A stretch of 64,000 nucleotides of DNA from Jeotgalicoccus sp. (GCA_003513765.1 DONT01000001.1:131912-195911); one strand, 5' to 3'. Positions 7,655 through 17,602 are shown, counted from the stretch's first letter. Notes: generated by a model from the letters alone, not told the origin. Translations and numbers: made by a program.

Positions 7655-10061
7655 CCCAATTCAGCAATTAAAATTAGAAGATGTCATCGGAGACCGCTTT
7701 GGAAGATACAGTAAGTACGTCATCCAGGACCGTGCAATACCGGATGTGCGTGACGGACTGAAACCCGTGCAGCGCCGTATTTTATACGCGATGTATAAAG
7801 AGGGCAATACGTTCGATAAAAACTACCGTAAAAGTGCCAAAACTGTCGGTAACGTTATCGGTAACTATCATCCGCATGGTGAGAGCAGTATTTATGACGC
7901 CATGGTTCGTATGGGACAGGATTGGAAAATGCGTGAAGAGCTGATTCTGATTCATGGTAACAAAGGGAGCGTCGACGGCGATCCTGCAGCTGCCATGCGT
8001 TATACGGAAGCGAAACTCGCTGAGATTTCAAGTGAACTCTTAAGAGATCTCAACAAAAATACTGTGCCTTTTATGGATAACTTCGATGATACGGAACAGG
8101 AACCGTCAGTACTGCCGGCAAAATACCCGAACCTGCTGGTTAACGGTGCCACGGGGATTTCTGCAGGCTATGCAACGGATATTCCGCCGCATAATTTAGG
8201 TGAAGTCATCGATGCGACTTTAAAAATCATCGATAAACCAAGCGTGTCCATCGATGAGCTGCTTGAAATCGTTAAAGGCCCGGATTTCCCGACAGGCGCA
8301 ATTATCCAGGGAAAAAACGAGCTTAAAAAAGCGTACACAACAGGCAGAGGCAGAATTGTTGTCCGCAGTTTAGTTACAAAAGAAGAAACCCGCGGCAACA
8401 AAGTAAATATTGTAGTTACTGAAATTCCGTATGAAGTAAATAAAGCCAATATGGTTAAGAAAATGGATGAAATCCGTGCAGACAGACAGGTGGACGGTAT
8501 TATCGAGGTCCGTGATGAAACGGACAGAGAGGGTATGAGAATCGTCATCGAAGCGCGTAAAGATGCCAATATCGATGCGATTATTAACTACCTGTACAAG
8601 AAGACTGATCTGCAGATTTCTTATAATTTCAATATGGTGGCTATAAGCGACCGTGCACCGAAGCAGATGGGCTTAAAAGATATTCTTGAAGCGTATATTA
8701 AGCATCAGAAAATCGTAGTCACGAACCGCTCACAATACGATCTTGAACATGCTGAGAAGCGTATGCACATTATTGAAGGGCTGATTAAAGCACTCTCTAT
8801 TCTCGATGAAGTCATCCGTACAATCAGAGAGTCTGAGAATAAACGCAACGCCAAAGAAAACCTGGTAGAACGTTATGACTTCACTGAACGTCAGGCAGAA
8901 GCAATCGTTATGCTTCAGCTGTATCGTTTAACGAATACGGATATTGCAGAGCTTGAAACAGAACAGAGTGAGCTACAATTCCAGATTAATCAGCTGACTG
9001 AAATTTTAGGCGATGAGAAAAAATTAAAAGCTGTGATTAAATCAGAACTGAGGGAAATTAAGAAAAAGTATGCATCAGAACGATTAACTTCAGTGGAAGA
9101 TGAAATCCAGACGATTGAAATTTCTAAAGAACAGTTAATCGCAAAAGAAGATACAGTCGTTTCTCTGACAAAAGAAGGTTATGTTAAACGTACGAGCCTC
9201 CGCAGCTACAATGCATCTAAACCCGAAGAGCTCGGCATGCGTGAAGGAGATAAAACACTGTTCTCCAGTATGTCAAATACACTTGAACAGCTGTTAGTAT
9301 TTACAAACTTCGGCAACTATATGATTATTCCGGTTCACGGTCTTCAGGATACTAAATGGAAAGATATGGGGCAGCACTTGTCGTCCAGATTCAATTTAAA
9401 ACATGCTGAAGAGCCGATTTTTGCGACGACAATCGCGAAGTTCGATGAGAACATCAGCGTAGTAATGGCAACGAAATTCGGCCAGGTGAAACAAACCTTG
9501 CTAAGTGAATTTGAAGCAACGCGTATTTCACGCCCGATTGTAAATATGAAACTTAAAAAAGATGATGAAGTCATCGGTATTTCTATGACAGAAGCGGGTA
9601 GAGAATCATTACTGTTCGTTACGGAAAAAGGCTTAACGCTGAAGTATCCAGCAAATGAAGTATCAGCAACAGGCTTGAAATCTCAAGGTGTTAAAGCGAT
9701 GAACGTTAAAGCGGATGACAATCTGATTTTCGGCGCCTTGATTCCAGAAGAAGGCAACCTGGTGACTGTATCAAACAGAGGTGCGGTAAAACGCACGAGT
9801 CTCGATACGTTCGAACCAGGTGCAAGAGCACAGGTCGGCTCAATGCTGTATAAAGATATTAAATCTAAGCCGCACAGAATTGTGGCAGCGTCTGTCACAG
9901 GTGCCGGCAAGGACCAGACAATAGAAATGATGTCAGAAACAAACTCACACACACTGCGTGCCAATGAAGTGCGTTTAAGCGGGAAGTATTCTAACGGCTC
10001 TTTTGTCGTTGAGGAAGAAACTTTCGGTGTAGTTACAGGTGCATACTTCAGCGCCTTATAA
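7641..10061 (+). CDS. parC: DNA topoisomerase IV subunit A
   Basis: This is the DNA-cleaving and religating subunit of topoisomerase IV. The N-terminal half has RDGLKPVQRRILYAM, the helix-turn-helix with YHPHGESSIYDAM and the active-site tyrosine in AAMRYTEAK. The C-terminal part is the six-bladed beta-pinwheel. I chose the ATG at 7641 (MAEHNPIQQL) because it fits the family N terminus; GTG 7629 and ATG 7632 are in-frame alternatives. With that start the quinolone-determining residues are S82 and D86. The serine is wild-type and the aspartate is a conservative acid, so nothing suggests resistance. The gene overlaps the end of parE by 14 bp. Confidence 0.96.
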   Translation: MAEHNPIQQLKLEDVIGDRFGRYSKYVIQDRAIPDVRDGLKPVQRRILYAMYKEGNTFDKNYRKSAKTVGNVIGNYHPHGESSIYDAMVRMGQDWKMREELILIHGNKGSVDGDPAAAMRYTEAKLAEISSELLRDLNKNTVPFMDNFDDTEQEPSVLPAKYPNLLVNGATGISAGYATDIPPHNLGEVIDATLKIIDKPSVSIDELLEIVKGPDFPTGAIIQGKNELKKAYTTGRGRIVVRSLVTKEETRGNKVNIVVTEIPYEVNKANMVKKMDEIRADRQVDGIIEVRDETDREGMRIVIEARKDANIDAIINYLYKKTDLQISYNFNMVAISDRAPKQMGLKDILEAYIKHQKIVVTNRSQYDLEHAEKRMHIIEGLIKALSILDEVIRTIRESENKRNAKENLVERYDFTERQAEAIVMLQLYRLTNTDIAELETEQSELQFQINQLTEILGDEKKLKAVIKSELREIKKKYASERLTSVEDEIQTIEISKEQLIAKEDTVVSLTKEGYVKRTSLRSYNASKPEELGMREGDKTLFSSMSNTLEQLLVFTNFGNYMIIPVHGLQDTKWKDMGQHLSSRFNLKHAEEPIFATTIAKFDENISVVMATKFGQVKQTLLSEFEATRISRPIVNMKLKKDDEVIGISMTEAGRESLLFVTEKGLTLKYPANEVSATGLKSQGVKAMNVKADDNLIFGALIPEEGNLVTVSNRGAVKRTSLDTFEPGARAQVGSMLYKDIKSKPHRIVAASVTGAGKDQTIEMMSETNSHTLRANEVRLSGKYSNGSFVVEEETFGVVTGAYFSAL

Positions 10062-10091
10062 ATATAAAAAATGCAGGAATGGGTGAACTAG

Positions 10092-11555
10092 ATGGAACAG
10101 GCATTAAATATTTTTGAAACTGCGGTGAACTTCGCCAATGATTTACTGTGGCAGGAAGTATTAATCGGGCTGTTAATTATTGCCGGATTATATTTCTCTT
10201 TCACATCGAAATTCGTTCAGTTCCGCTGGCTGAAAATTATGTTTTCTTCTCTTGGAGAAAAACGGGCGAAAATGCCGGACGGCTCGAAAGGGATTTCATC
10301 TTTCCAGGCGTTTACAATCAGTGCCGCTCAGCGTATCGGTACTGCGAATATTGCAGGGGTCGCGACAGCAATCGTTGTCGGCGGTCCAGGTGCGGTCTTC
10401 TGGATGTGGGTGGTTGCCCTCTTAGGTGCAGGGACTGCCTTCTTTGAAGCAACACTGGCTCAAGTGTATAAAGTACGCGATAAAGAATCGGGCTTCCGCG
10501 GAGGGCCGGCGTATTACATGACTAAAGGTCTCAATCAAAAAGGTATCGGCTACGTATTTGCGGTACTGATGACGATTACGTTTGGTATTGTGTTTGTTAT
10601 GCTGCAGTCGAATACGATTGCGAATGCGTATGATGAAGCATTTGGGATTAATACAGCGGTCAGCGGTATTGTCGTTGCGATTGTTGTCGCGCTTGTAATA
10701 TTCGGCGGTGCGAAATCGATTGCGAACGTTGCTACAGCGATTGTGCCGGTAATGGCAGGATTGTACATCATTCTAGTAACAGTGATCCTGGTGATGAATT
10801 ACGATATGATTATTCCAATGCTTCAGACGATTGTCGTGAATGCTTTTGGTATTGAAGAAGTGTTCGGCGGTGCAATTGGTGCTGCGATTATTAACGGTTT
10901 CCAGCGCGGGCTGCTGTCAAACGAAGCGGGTATGGGTTCAGCGCCTAATGCTGCGGCATCAGCTGCAGTACGTCACCCGATTCAGCAGGGGCTAATTCAG
11001 TCGCTTGGTGTGTACTTCGATACGATTATCGTGTGTACAGCAACAGCGATTGTGATTCTCTTGTACACAGACTTAAGTTTCGGTGCGGATGCACCGCAGG
11101 GAATCGCAGTTACACAAGCTGCAATGGATCAGGAGTTCTTTGGTTACGGCGGTATTATTATCGCAGTATTCATTCTGCTGTTTGCATTCTCGACGATTCT
11201 TGGTAACTATTTCTATGCACAGAGTAACTTAAGCTTTATTGTGGATAATAAAAAAGTGACATTTGCGTTTAGAGTGATTGTTGTAATTATGACAGCAGTC
11301 GGTGCGGTACTCGGCGTACAGCTGGTATGGACACTGGCCGACTTATTTATGGCCTTCCTTGCGATTATTAACCTCATGATGGTTGTAGCACTGAGTCCGC
11401 TCGTGTTTGAACTGATGAGAGATTATAAAGAGCAGAAGGACAGAGGAGAATCACCGATATTCTTTGCGAAAAATATTTCTTACAAACTGCCGGATGATAA
11501 CCAGTGGGGCGATGATGACTACCGCATGGATGATCCTGAAGATTATAAGAAGTAA
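10092..11555 (+). CDS. alsT: Sodium/alanine-glycine symporter (AGCS family)
   Basis: This 487-residue integral membrane protein with about 10-11 hydrophobic helices belongs to the alanine or glycine:cation symporter family. The signature region SAAQRIGTANIAGVATAI lies near residues 76-93, and GLLSNEAGMGSAPNAAASA near 273-292; both are hallmark AGCS motifs. It imports small amino acids with sodium. It starts 30 bp after parC behind a weak AGGAATGGG site and ends at a terminator, so it is probably the last cistron of a parE-parC-alsT operon. The exact substrate cannot be read from the sequence. Confidence 0.93.
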   Translation: MEQALNIFETAVNFANDLLWQEVLIGLLIIAGLYFSFTSKFVQFRWLKIMFSSLGEKRAKMPDGSKGISSFQAFTISAAQRIGTANIAGVATAIVVGGPGAVFWMWVVALLGAGTAFFEATLAQVYKVRDKESGFRGGPAYYMTKGLNQKGIGYVFAVLMTITFGIVFVMLQSNTIANAYDEAFGINTAVSGIVVAIVVALVIFGGAKSIANVATAIVPVMAGLYIILVTVILVMNYDMIIPMLQTIVVNAFGIEEVFGGAIGAAIINGFQRGLLSNEAGMGSAPNAAASAAVRHPIQQGLIQSLGVYFDTIIVCTATAIVILLYTDLSFGADAPQGIAVTQAAMDQEFFGYGGIIIAVFILLFAFSTILGNYFYAQSNLSFIVDNKKVTFAFRVIVVIMTAVGAVLGVQLVWTLADLFMAFLAIINLMMVVALSPLVFELMRDYKEQKDRGESPIFFAKNISYKLPDDNQWGDDDYRMDDPEDYKK

Positions 11556-11560
11556 GCTAG

Positions 11561-11600
11561 AAAACCAGCTGGAATATTTCCGGCTGGTATTTTTATTTTC
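11561..11600 (+). terminator. Intrinsic terminator after alsT
   Basis: ACCAGCTGG pairs with CCGGCTGGT (one G-U pair) ahead of TATTTTTATTTT. Confidence 0.82.
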
Positions 11601-11676
11601 CAGCGACTTTCTTGCGGTGTAAAACTGAATTGTGATAAGGTATTTAAGATGTCTGAAGAGAAAAAAGGAAGTACTT

Positions 11677-12198
11677 ATGGAAATTTGGGACTTATATGAT
11701 AAGCATAGAAAACTGACAGATCAGACGATGGTACGGGGTGACGCGATGATGCAAGATACGTATCATCTTGTTATTCATGTGGTTATTTTCAACAGTAATA
11801 ACCAGATGCTGATCCAAAAACGAAAACATGATAAAGTCAGCAATCCGAATATGTGGGATATTTCCGTCGGCGGCAGTGTCACTGCAGGTGAAACGAGCCA
11901 AGCCGGTGCTATGCGTGAAACAGAGGAAGAATTAGGCTTACAAATTGATTTACATAATCAGCTGCCGCACTTATCGATGACTTTCGAGCGGGGTTATGAT
12001 GATATATACATCGTGAACCGTGAAGCGGATATTTCTACACTGGCTGTACCGAATGACGAAGTATCGGACGCAAGCTGGGCAACGATCGATGAGATATTCA
12101 CAATGATTGATGAAGGAACATTTATAAACTACCGTAAAAGTTTAATTCAGCTGCTGTTTGATCTGAGATACCAGTACGGTGCAGTAAAAAGAAATTAA
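11677..12198 (+). CDS. Nudix hydrolase
   Basis: This 173-residue protein has a complete Nudix box: G, five residues, E, seven residues, then RETEEELGL, within GGSVTAGETSQAGAMRETEE. The metal-binding REXXEE core is intact, so a pyrophosphohydrolase acting on a nucleoside-diphosphate-linked compound is expected; the substrate is unknown. The N-terminal part (EIWDLYDKHRKLT) resembles the YfcD/isopentenyl-diphosphate-isomerase-like branch. The start is ATG 11677, preceded by AAAAAAGGAAG. An upstream in-frame GTG at 11632 has no good binding site. Confidence 0.9.
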   Translation: MEIWDLYDKHRKLTDQTMVRGDAMMQDTYHLVIHVVIFNSNNQMLIQKRKHDKVSNPNMWDISVGGSVTAGETSQAGAMRETEEELGLQIDLHNQLPHLSMTFERGYDDIYIVNREADISTLAVPNDEVSDASWATIDEIFTMIDEGTFINYRKSLIQLLFDLRYQYGAVKRN

Positions 12199-12223
12199 GA
12201 AGATATTATAGAGGAGAGATTAC

Positions 12224-12529
12224 ATGACCAAGTGTGCAAGCTGCAAGAAGCAGTGGACCGGCATGTTATTATTTAAAGCGCATTTTGCTTCGGAAAAAGG
12301 AGTAGAGTGTGATTACTGTCATGAGAAACAGTATGTGTCTGAGAAATCTAAAAAGCGTATGCTGATTCCGATGCTCTTAGTTACAGCAATGCTGTTAATT
12401 GGCTTATTTGCACCGCCGTCAGTGACACAGTATTTCTGGGTGTATATTACGATTACAGCGGTCACAATAATATTCATGTATGTGAGTCTGGAACTCACGA
12501 ACGTACCCCCTGAAAACCAAAAAAATTAA
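12224..12529 (+). CDS. Small CxxC-CxxC membrane protein (TIGR04104-type)
   Basis: This 101-residue protein has an N-terminal zinc-ribbon-like pair, C4-x2-C7 and C29-x2-C32, followed by two hydrophobic helices at about 46-63 and 69-87. This layout matches the cxxc_20_cxxc family of Gram-positive bacteria, whose function is not known. It follows the Nudix gene by 26 bp with a good GAGGAGAG site, so the two are probably co-transcribed. Confidence 0.8.
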   Translation: MTKCASCKKQWTGMLLFKAHFASEKGVECDYCHEKQYVSEKSKKRMLIPMLLVTAMLLIGLFAPPSVTQYFWVYITITAVTIIFMYVSLELTNVPPENQKN

Positions 12530-12541
12530 ATGTACATTATT

Positions 12542-12577
12542 AACAGAGACAATATTAAATTGTCTCTGTTATTTTTC
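12542..12577 (+). terminator. Intrinsic terminator
   Basis: AACAGAGACAAT pairs with ATTGTCTCTGTT, followed by ATTTTT. It closes the Nudix/CxxC unit. Confidence 0.9.
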
Positions 12578-12626
12578 TGAATTTTTGATATACTTCTGTA
12601 ATACATAAAAAGAAGAAGGTTATTAT

Positions 12627-13874
12627 ATGTCCAATCAACTGCGTATCGGCTCAAGTATTTACATTAACTACATACTGCTCGGCATGATCAACTTAATTAT
12701 TGCTTTACATATGGGCTTCTTAACTGAACAGCTCAATACAGATGCAGCAGCAATTTCTGCTCTAATATCGGCCATAGGAATCGGTAAGCTGATTGCCTTG
12801 TCTTTTGCGGGTAAGTTATCGGATAATCTTGGACGCCGTCCAATGCTGATTACAGCGTGTTTCCTGTACGTTGTGTTCCTTGTGGCCATACCATTCGCGC
12901 CTACATATACAATTGCGTTTATATTTGCGCTTTTAGCAGGGATGGGGAATTCAATCCTCGATACGAGTTCGTATCCGGCACTGATTGAAGTGTTCCGTAA
13001 GCGTTCGAGTTCGGCAACGGTGCTTGTTAAAGCGTTTATGTCTGTCGGTTCAACAATACTGCCGTTAATGATTACGTTCTTTATGGCACGTGATATGTTC
13101 TACGGCTACACGTTCTTTATAATGGCGGCTATATTCTTATTTAACGCAATTCATTTAATGACGCTGAAGTTCCCGGAAGCGAATGTGCTTGAAGAAGTGC
13201 CGCAGACGGAAGAAGAGAAAGAAAAGAATATTAAACCGGTTAAAGCTGCATTGATCTTCAAAGAGAAACCGAAGTTTCTGCGTGAGGGCATTACGGTCAT
13301 CGCGATTGGCTTTACATCTGTCGGGCTTTTCCTTATTATCCAGACGTGGCTGGCAACTTATGCGCAGGAAGTCATCGGACTGCCGGAACCGCAGGCGATT
13401 AACCTCTTAAGTATTTACAGCTTCGGTGGTTTTGTAACAGTTATTATTCTGGCGACACTACTGGATAAGCTGTTTAAACCGATAACAGCACTGATTTTCT
13501 ACCCGATGATTGCAATTATTGCATTAACTTCATTACTTTTCGTTGAGAGTTATGCAATACTGGTCGTTATTGCCTTCATTCTTGGTATGGCAACATCAGG
13601 ACTGTTCCAGCTGGCAGTGACATTAATGGCGCAGTTCTTCCCGGAGAAGAAGGGCACGAGCACAGCGTTTGTGACACTGTCATCGAGTATCGCGTTTATT
13701 GCGCTGCCTTACTTAACAGGACTGATTAACCGACATATGGGTGTATCTTATGTATTTATGTTCGAGATTATTATTGCAGTGATCGCAGTTGGACTCGCAG
13801 CATTCATTTCATTCAGATACCGCAAGGTGTTTAATGTCGAAACTAAAAATAAAATCATGTGGAGAAATCCGTAA
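12627..13874 (+). CDS. MFS transporter
   Basis: The 415 residues form about 12 hydrophobic helices with a central cytoplasmic loop (about 190-215) rich in E and K. The family motif between helices 2 and 3 is present as GKLSDNLGRRPM. It is a secondary transporter of the major facilitator superfamily; its substrate cannot be inferred. AGAAGAAGG lies ahead of the ATG. A small membrane protein gene follows after 15 bp and is probably in the same transcript. Confidence 0.88.
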   Translation: MSNQLRIGSSIYINYILLGMINLIIALHMGFLTEQLNTDAAAISALISAIGIGKLIALSFAGKLSDNLGRRPMLITACFLYVVFLVAIPFAPTYTIAFIFALLAGMGNSILDTSSYPALIEVFRKRSSSATVLVKAFMSVGSTILPLMITFFMARDMFYGYTFFIMAAIFLFNAIHLMTLKFPEANVLEEVPQTEEEKEKNIKPVKAALIFKEKPKFLREGITVIAIGFTSVGLFLIIQTWLATYAQEVIGLPEPQAINLLSIYSFGGFVTVIILATLLDKLFKPITALIFYPMIAIIALTSLLFVESYAILVVIAFILGMATSGLFQLAVTLMAQFFPEKKGTSTAFVTLSSSIAFIALPYLTGLINRHMGVSYVFMFEIIIAVIAVGLAAFISFRYRKVFNVETKNKIMWRNP

Positions 13875-13889
13875 GTAAAGGAGGATTTG

Positions 13890-14075
13890 ATGGCAAAGTT
13901 ATTTAATATTGTTTTAATTATTTTAGGGGCATCATCTCTAATTAACGGCATTTCACATCTACCTTCCAGTATATTCCTTGCGGCAGTAAACTTAATCGCA
14001 GCGGCAGTATTGCTCTATGTGGGCATTAAGATGCTGAGACCTGAAAAAGAAAATCAGCAGGCTGCTGATAATTAA
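13890..14075 (+). CDS. Small two-helix membrane protein
   Basis: This is a 61-residue hydrophobic protein with two predicted membrane helices (about 3-19 and 28-48) and a short charged tail (RPEKENQQ). The start is ATG 13890 behind AAAGGAGGA. It probably shares a transcript with the MFS gene. The family is not recognised, and the function is unknown. Confidence 0.65.
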   Translation: MAKLFNIVLIILGASSLINGISHLPSSIFLAAVNLIAAAVLLYVGIKMLRPEKENQQAADN

Positions 14076-14085
14076 ATGATGACAT

Positions 14086-14121
14086 AAAAAAGCCGTAGCA
14101 TATCAATGCTCCGGCTTTAAT
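14086..14121. terminator. Bidirectional terminator between convergent genes
   Basis: AAAGCCG and CGGCTTT outer arms have partly matching TAGCAT/ATGCT inner arms. T runs are present on the minus strand side, so it probably ends the DUF1002 gene and possibly the plus-strand unit. Confidence 0.65.
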
Positions 14122-14126
14122 GCTGT

Positions 14127-15089
14127 TTAAAATAAACCTTTAAAGAATTCTACGATACGAGCCCAGAAATTCTTAAGTGATTCCATAAATGAAGAAGCTT
14201 CTTCAGAGTTAACAATATCGTTTCCAAGTTCAGCTGCTTTGTCTTTAGCATCCTGGAAACTGTCGCTGGATGTGATTCTGTCGAGCAGGTCCTTAGAACT
14301 GTCTACCAGTCTGTCTGCTTCTTCGCCTGTAAACAAACCGGAATCTTTAATATTCATAATGATAACAATAATACGGTCAATCTGCTGCTGGCTGAGCATG
14401 CCGTCGATACCATTCTCAGCTAACTTCTCATCAACAATTGTACGCACCTGTTCTTCAGTCACATCACCGTTAAAGTTATTTACAATTTCAACTTTAACTT
14501 CAGTGATCACTTTGTTGAGCTGAACTTGTGAGAAACCTTCAATATTGGAGTTCTCCTCAGCGATATCTGTAATGGTCTCAAGTTCATCCTGAGCATTTTG
14601 AGTTTTTTCAGGGTCAATAGCTTCACCCTGGGCTTCAAAAGCCTTGTATACTCCGGCGAGGGCACTTTCACCCGTGACATCCTGGGCTGCTGCGATCGTA
14701 ACGTCAGCATCCGTAATACCTGAAGTAAGCAGGGCATTCTGGTAAGTTTCTTCAGAAATCATTAAAATCTGCCCCATATCTTCATTGATATCAATGTTGA
14801 GTCCGCTGCCCTCAGCAGTCTGGATAATACGGATACTTGATTTCAGTACGCTGTTGTCATATCTCTTGTTGATGTATTGATTAACGTCTTCTGAGTAAAC
14901 GTAATCGGTAATGTCAGTATCTTCAACACCGAGAAGATTGGCTGTTTCGCTTTGTAAATTCTGATCATGTTCCAATGCCGCACCGTAAACAGTGACCGCA
15001 TTATCCCATTCACTGGCTGCGTTGGCACTCAGTGCACCGAAAGGCAGTATTACAGCAGCTAATGCGGCAGCAAGTATTTTTCTAATCAT
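14127..15089 (-). CDS. Secreted DUF1002-family protein
   Basis: This 320-residue protein has a classical signal peptide (MIRKIL, a hydrophobic core, then SANAAS with likely cleavage near residue 25). The body matches the DUF1002 family: a mixed domain with GVEDTDITDYVYSEDVNQYI early on, an acidic helical middle and a C-terminal amphipathic tail (FWARIVEFFKGLF). It is probably exported; its function is unknown. AGGAGCTG lies ahead of the ATG. It is monocistronic. Confidence 0.82.
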   Translation of the reverse strand: MIRKILAAALAAVILPFGALSANAASEWDNAVTVYGAALEHDQNLQSETANLLGVEDTDITDYVYSEDVNQYINKRYDNSVLKSSIRIIQTAEGSGLNIDINEDMGQILMISEETYQNALLTSGITDADVTIAAAQDVTGESALAGVYKAFEAQGEAIDPEKTQNAQDELETITDIAEENSNIEGFSQVQLNKVITEVKVEIVNNFNGDVTEEQVRTIVDEKLAENGIDGMLSQQQIDRIIVIIMNIKDSGLFTGEEADRLVDSSKDLLDRITSSDSFQDAKDKAAELGNDIVNSEEASSFMESLKNFWARIVEFFKGLF

Positions 15090-15242
15090 AATTTCAGCTC
15101 CTAACTAAATTTTCTTATAATACTATAAATATAGCATGGTATCTATTCTAAACAATAATTATTAAAGGATGATGAAAGACACATATAAATATCTGTATAT
15201 ATAAATGAAAGTCACTCCGTGCAGAATGACTTTGGTTTTTAT

Positions 15243-15467
15243 TTATTCTGTCTGTGCGATAAAATCCGGGTTCTCAATAATATTTTCTTCTGTTTCAATA
15301 TAAAGCAGTTCCTGATTAATTTTCTGCTGCAATTTTTCTTTCTTCTCTTCGCTTAACTCCGGTTTGTTCATTTTCTGTTCGTACTTCCATATTTTCTCCT
15401 TGGAGTTTTCTATAATTTTTTTGTGTGCATTGATGCGTTTCTGTTCTTTCTTTTCAAGGTTAGCCAT
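15243..15467 (-). CDS. Small charged coiled-coil protein
   Basis: This 74-residue, almost entirely helical, K/E-rich protein has heptad-like spacing and no membrane segment or cysteine. I chose the ATG at 15467 (MANLEKKEQ) because TAGGAG lies about 10 bp ahead of it; the ATG three codons upstream sits directly on that site. No family recognised. Confidence 0.6.
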   Translation of the reverse strand: MANLEKKEQKRINAHKKIIENSKEKIWKYEQKMNKPELSEEKKEKLQQKINQELLYIETEENIIENPDFIAQTE

Positions 15468-15654
15468 GTTTAACATCTCCTAACTGATACTTTCAATATA
15501 TCAATAATAGTGTCGTTAAAACAAATTTAACGGTAAAGAATATTACATTAAATGTGACTCGAATACCTTCTTTCTACTATAGATAGGTTTTGACTTTATA
15601 AAAAAATTAAGAAAGCGTACAATGAATGCTTAAGAAAAGTTTAGGGGCATTGCA

Positions 15655-16659
15655 ATGGACAGAGAGACAATGAGAAGGTCAGATAAGGAAGAGTATCAAA
15701 CTGTTAGGAAAACACGGATTAGAAAAAGAGGATTTATAGTTTTAGGTATCATTGCATTTATAAGCATTTTAATACTATATATAATTTTCAGTTACAGATC
15801 AGGATTGAATATCGCAGCTGAAAATGGCGTGGAACCGACAGGTGAGGAGTTTAATCCTGTAGACAATCATGATGGTAAGAAGACGATGATGATTATCGGT
15901 AAAGACCGAATGGATGAAGGTGCAGAGCGCACGGATGTCATTATGATCGGTCAGTATGATTATATGCAGAAAGAAATGAAATTGGTATCGGTCATGCGAG
16001 ATATTTACGTAGAAATTCCGGGTTATCAAAGTTATAAAATTAATGCGGTGTATTCACTAGGCGGGGTAGAATTGCTGCGTGAAGTAATGGCACACAACTT
16101 TGATATTAATGTAGAAGAGTACGTAACAGTGGATTACGATGCCTTTATAGAAACAGTCAATGTCATCAATCCGGATGGTATTACAATAGATGTAGAAAAA
16201 GATATGTCTGAGAAAATTGATACAGTCTTAAAACAAGGTGTACAGCAGCTGAACGGTAAAGATCTGCTCGCTTATGCACGTTTCCGTAATGATGAAGAAG
16301 GTGACTTCGGCCGTGTCCGCCGTCAGCAGCAGGTACTTTCAGCAATACAGGATGAAGTAATCAGTATAGGCGGTATTGTGAAGCTGCCTAAGATTCTGGG
16401 TACTGGTATGGGATATGTGGATACTTCAATGTCGAATAAAGAAATGTACCGTATGATTATGAGCTTTATGATCAGAGGAGATAAAGATATCGCAACGATG
16501 ACACTGCCGCTGGAGAATACGTATCAGTTTATGGATACGAGTCATACAGGGAATGTGATTGATATGGACTTTGAAGCGAACAATACTGCTCTAAAAAAGT
16601 TTTTAAATAGTAGAATAGATGATGAGAGAAAAAGTGAAGCGGTTGATTCAACAGATTAA
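15655..16659 (+). CDS. LytR-CpsA-Psr (LCP) family glycopolymer transferase
   Basis: This 334-residue protein is a type II membrane protein with one N-terminal helix (about 25-46). The LCP domain follows: GKKTMMIIGKDRMDEGAERTD, VMRDIYVEIPGY, KINAVYSLGG and AYARFRNDEEGDFGRVRRQQ, which include the conserved arginines and acidic residues that hold the polyprenyl-pyrophosphate and magnesium. LCP enzymes attach teichoic acid or capsule to peptidoglycan outside the cell. Its place directly ahead of the capsule regulatory genes suggests it anchors this locus's polymer. It has its own terminator. Confidence 0.92.
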   Translation: MDRETMRRSDKEEYQTVRKTRIRKRGFIVLGIIAFISILILYIIFSYRSGLNIAAENGVEPTGEEFNPVDNHDGKKTMMIIGKDRMDEGAERTDVIMIGQYDYMQKEMKLVSVMRDIYVEIPGYQSYKINAVYSLGGVELLREVMAHNFDINVEEYVTVDYDAFIETVNVINPDGITIDVEKDMSEKIDTVLKQGVQQLNGKDLLAYARFRNDEEGDFGRVRRQQQVLSAIQDEVISIGGIVKLPKILGTGMGYVDTSMSNKEMYRMIMSFMIRGDKDIATMTLPLENTYQFMDTSHTGNVIDMDFEANNTALKKFLNSRIDDERKSEAVDSTD

Positions 16660-16668
16660 ATAAAAGTA

Positions 16669-16702
16669 GACTGTCTCAGGATTAATTTTGAGACAGTCTT
16701 TT
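16669..16702 (+). terminator. Intrinsic terminator after the LCP gene
   Basis: GACTGTCTCA pairs with TGAGACAGTC, followed by TTTT. Confidence 0.9.
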
Positions 16703-16927
16703 CTGAATGTTCGAGTAGTACGATAATAAATATTTTTTTGTTAAAAATATGTTAAATATTACAGAAAAATGAGAAAAACTATTCCTTTTTATTCATCTTA
16801 TCTATATACTTAGTGCAGATTGAATTTAATTTCTTATATATTTGCCGTATATGATAAAGGGTTACTTATCTTAGTCTTTTTTGTTTTACGAGTTTTAGAA
16901 AAGAAAGTAGAAATATCGGAGGCTGTT

Positions 16928-17602
16928 ATGGAAGAAACATTGAATTTAGAAGATATTTTAGAAGTCATTAAAAAGAACTTTTTGATGATTACCATTATGA
17001 CATTGCTGTTTGGCTGTATTGCAGCGTACGGAACATTATTTTTAATAACACCGCAGTACGAGGCTAAAACACAAATCTTAGTGAGTCAGGCTCAGGACAC
17101 TGAGGTAGTCAACAATATGGACATTCAGGCGAGTCTGCAGTTAATTAATACATACAGGGATATTATAAAAAGCCCGACAGTGCTGGATGATGTAGTAAGT
17201 AATTTAGACTTAGATGAAACATCATCAGCTATTTCAGAAAAAATTAATGTGACTAATCAGGATCAGTCACAAGTACTGACAGTGACAGTCACAGATCCAT
17301 CTGCACAAAATGCTCAGGATATTGCAAATGAAGTGGCAGCAGTGTTCCAAAATACAGTTCCTGAAGTGATGAATGTGGATAACGTATCAGTTCTTGCTGC
17401 AGCTGATGTTGGAGATAACCCATCACCGGTATCACCGCAACCTGCAATAAATATTGCAATTGGTTTAATCTTGGGACTGCTTGCTGGTTTGGGGATTGCA
17501 TTCCTTAGAGCATTTATGGATAAGCGCGTTCAAACAGAAGAAGATGTACAAAAATACTTGGACTTGCCTGTACTTGGTACAGTAGCGAAGTTTAAAAAGT
17601 AG
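16928..17602 (+). CDS. Wzz/CapA-type polysaccharide co-polymerase, BY-kinase activator
   Basis: This 224-residue protein has two membrane helices (about 20-42 and 175-198) flanking an extracytoplasmic coiled-coil loop, the Wzz/YveK layout. The C-terminal cytoplasmic tail (DKRVQTEEDVQKYLDLPVLG) is the conserved segment that activates the partner tyrosine kinase. I chose ATG 16928 because CGGAGG lies ahead of it and MEETLNLEDIL fits the family start; the open frame extends to 16820 without a site. It controls chain length and export together with the next gene. Confidence 0.92.
   Translation: MEETLNLEDILEVIKKNFLMITIMTLLFGCIAAYGTLFLITPQYEAKTQILVSQAQDTEVVNNMDIQASLQLINTYRDIIKSPTVLDDVVSNLDLDETSSAISEKINVTNQDQSQVLTVTVTDPSAQNAQDIANEVAAVFQNTVPEVMNVDNVSVLAAADVGDNPSPVSPQPAINIAIGLILGLLAGLGIAFLRAFMDKRVQTEEDVQKYLDLPVLGTVAKFKK

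Noticed and set aside
7641..10061. Quinolone resistance from the ParC sequence YHPHGESSIYDAM
   Set aside because: The key serine is wild-type, and aspartate at the second position keeps the acidic charge and occurs naturally in other Firmicutes.
16820..16927. An upstream start at 16820 for the Wzz-type protein
   Set aside because: The extra 36 residues have no ribosome binding site and do not fit the family N terminus, whereas ATG 16928 has CGGAGG.
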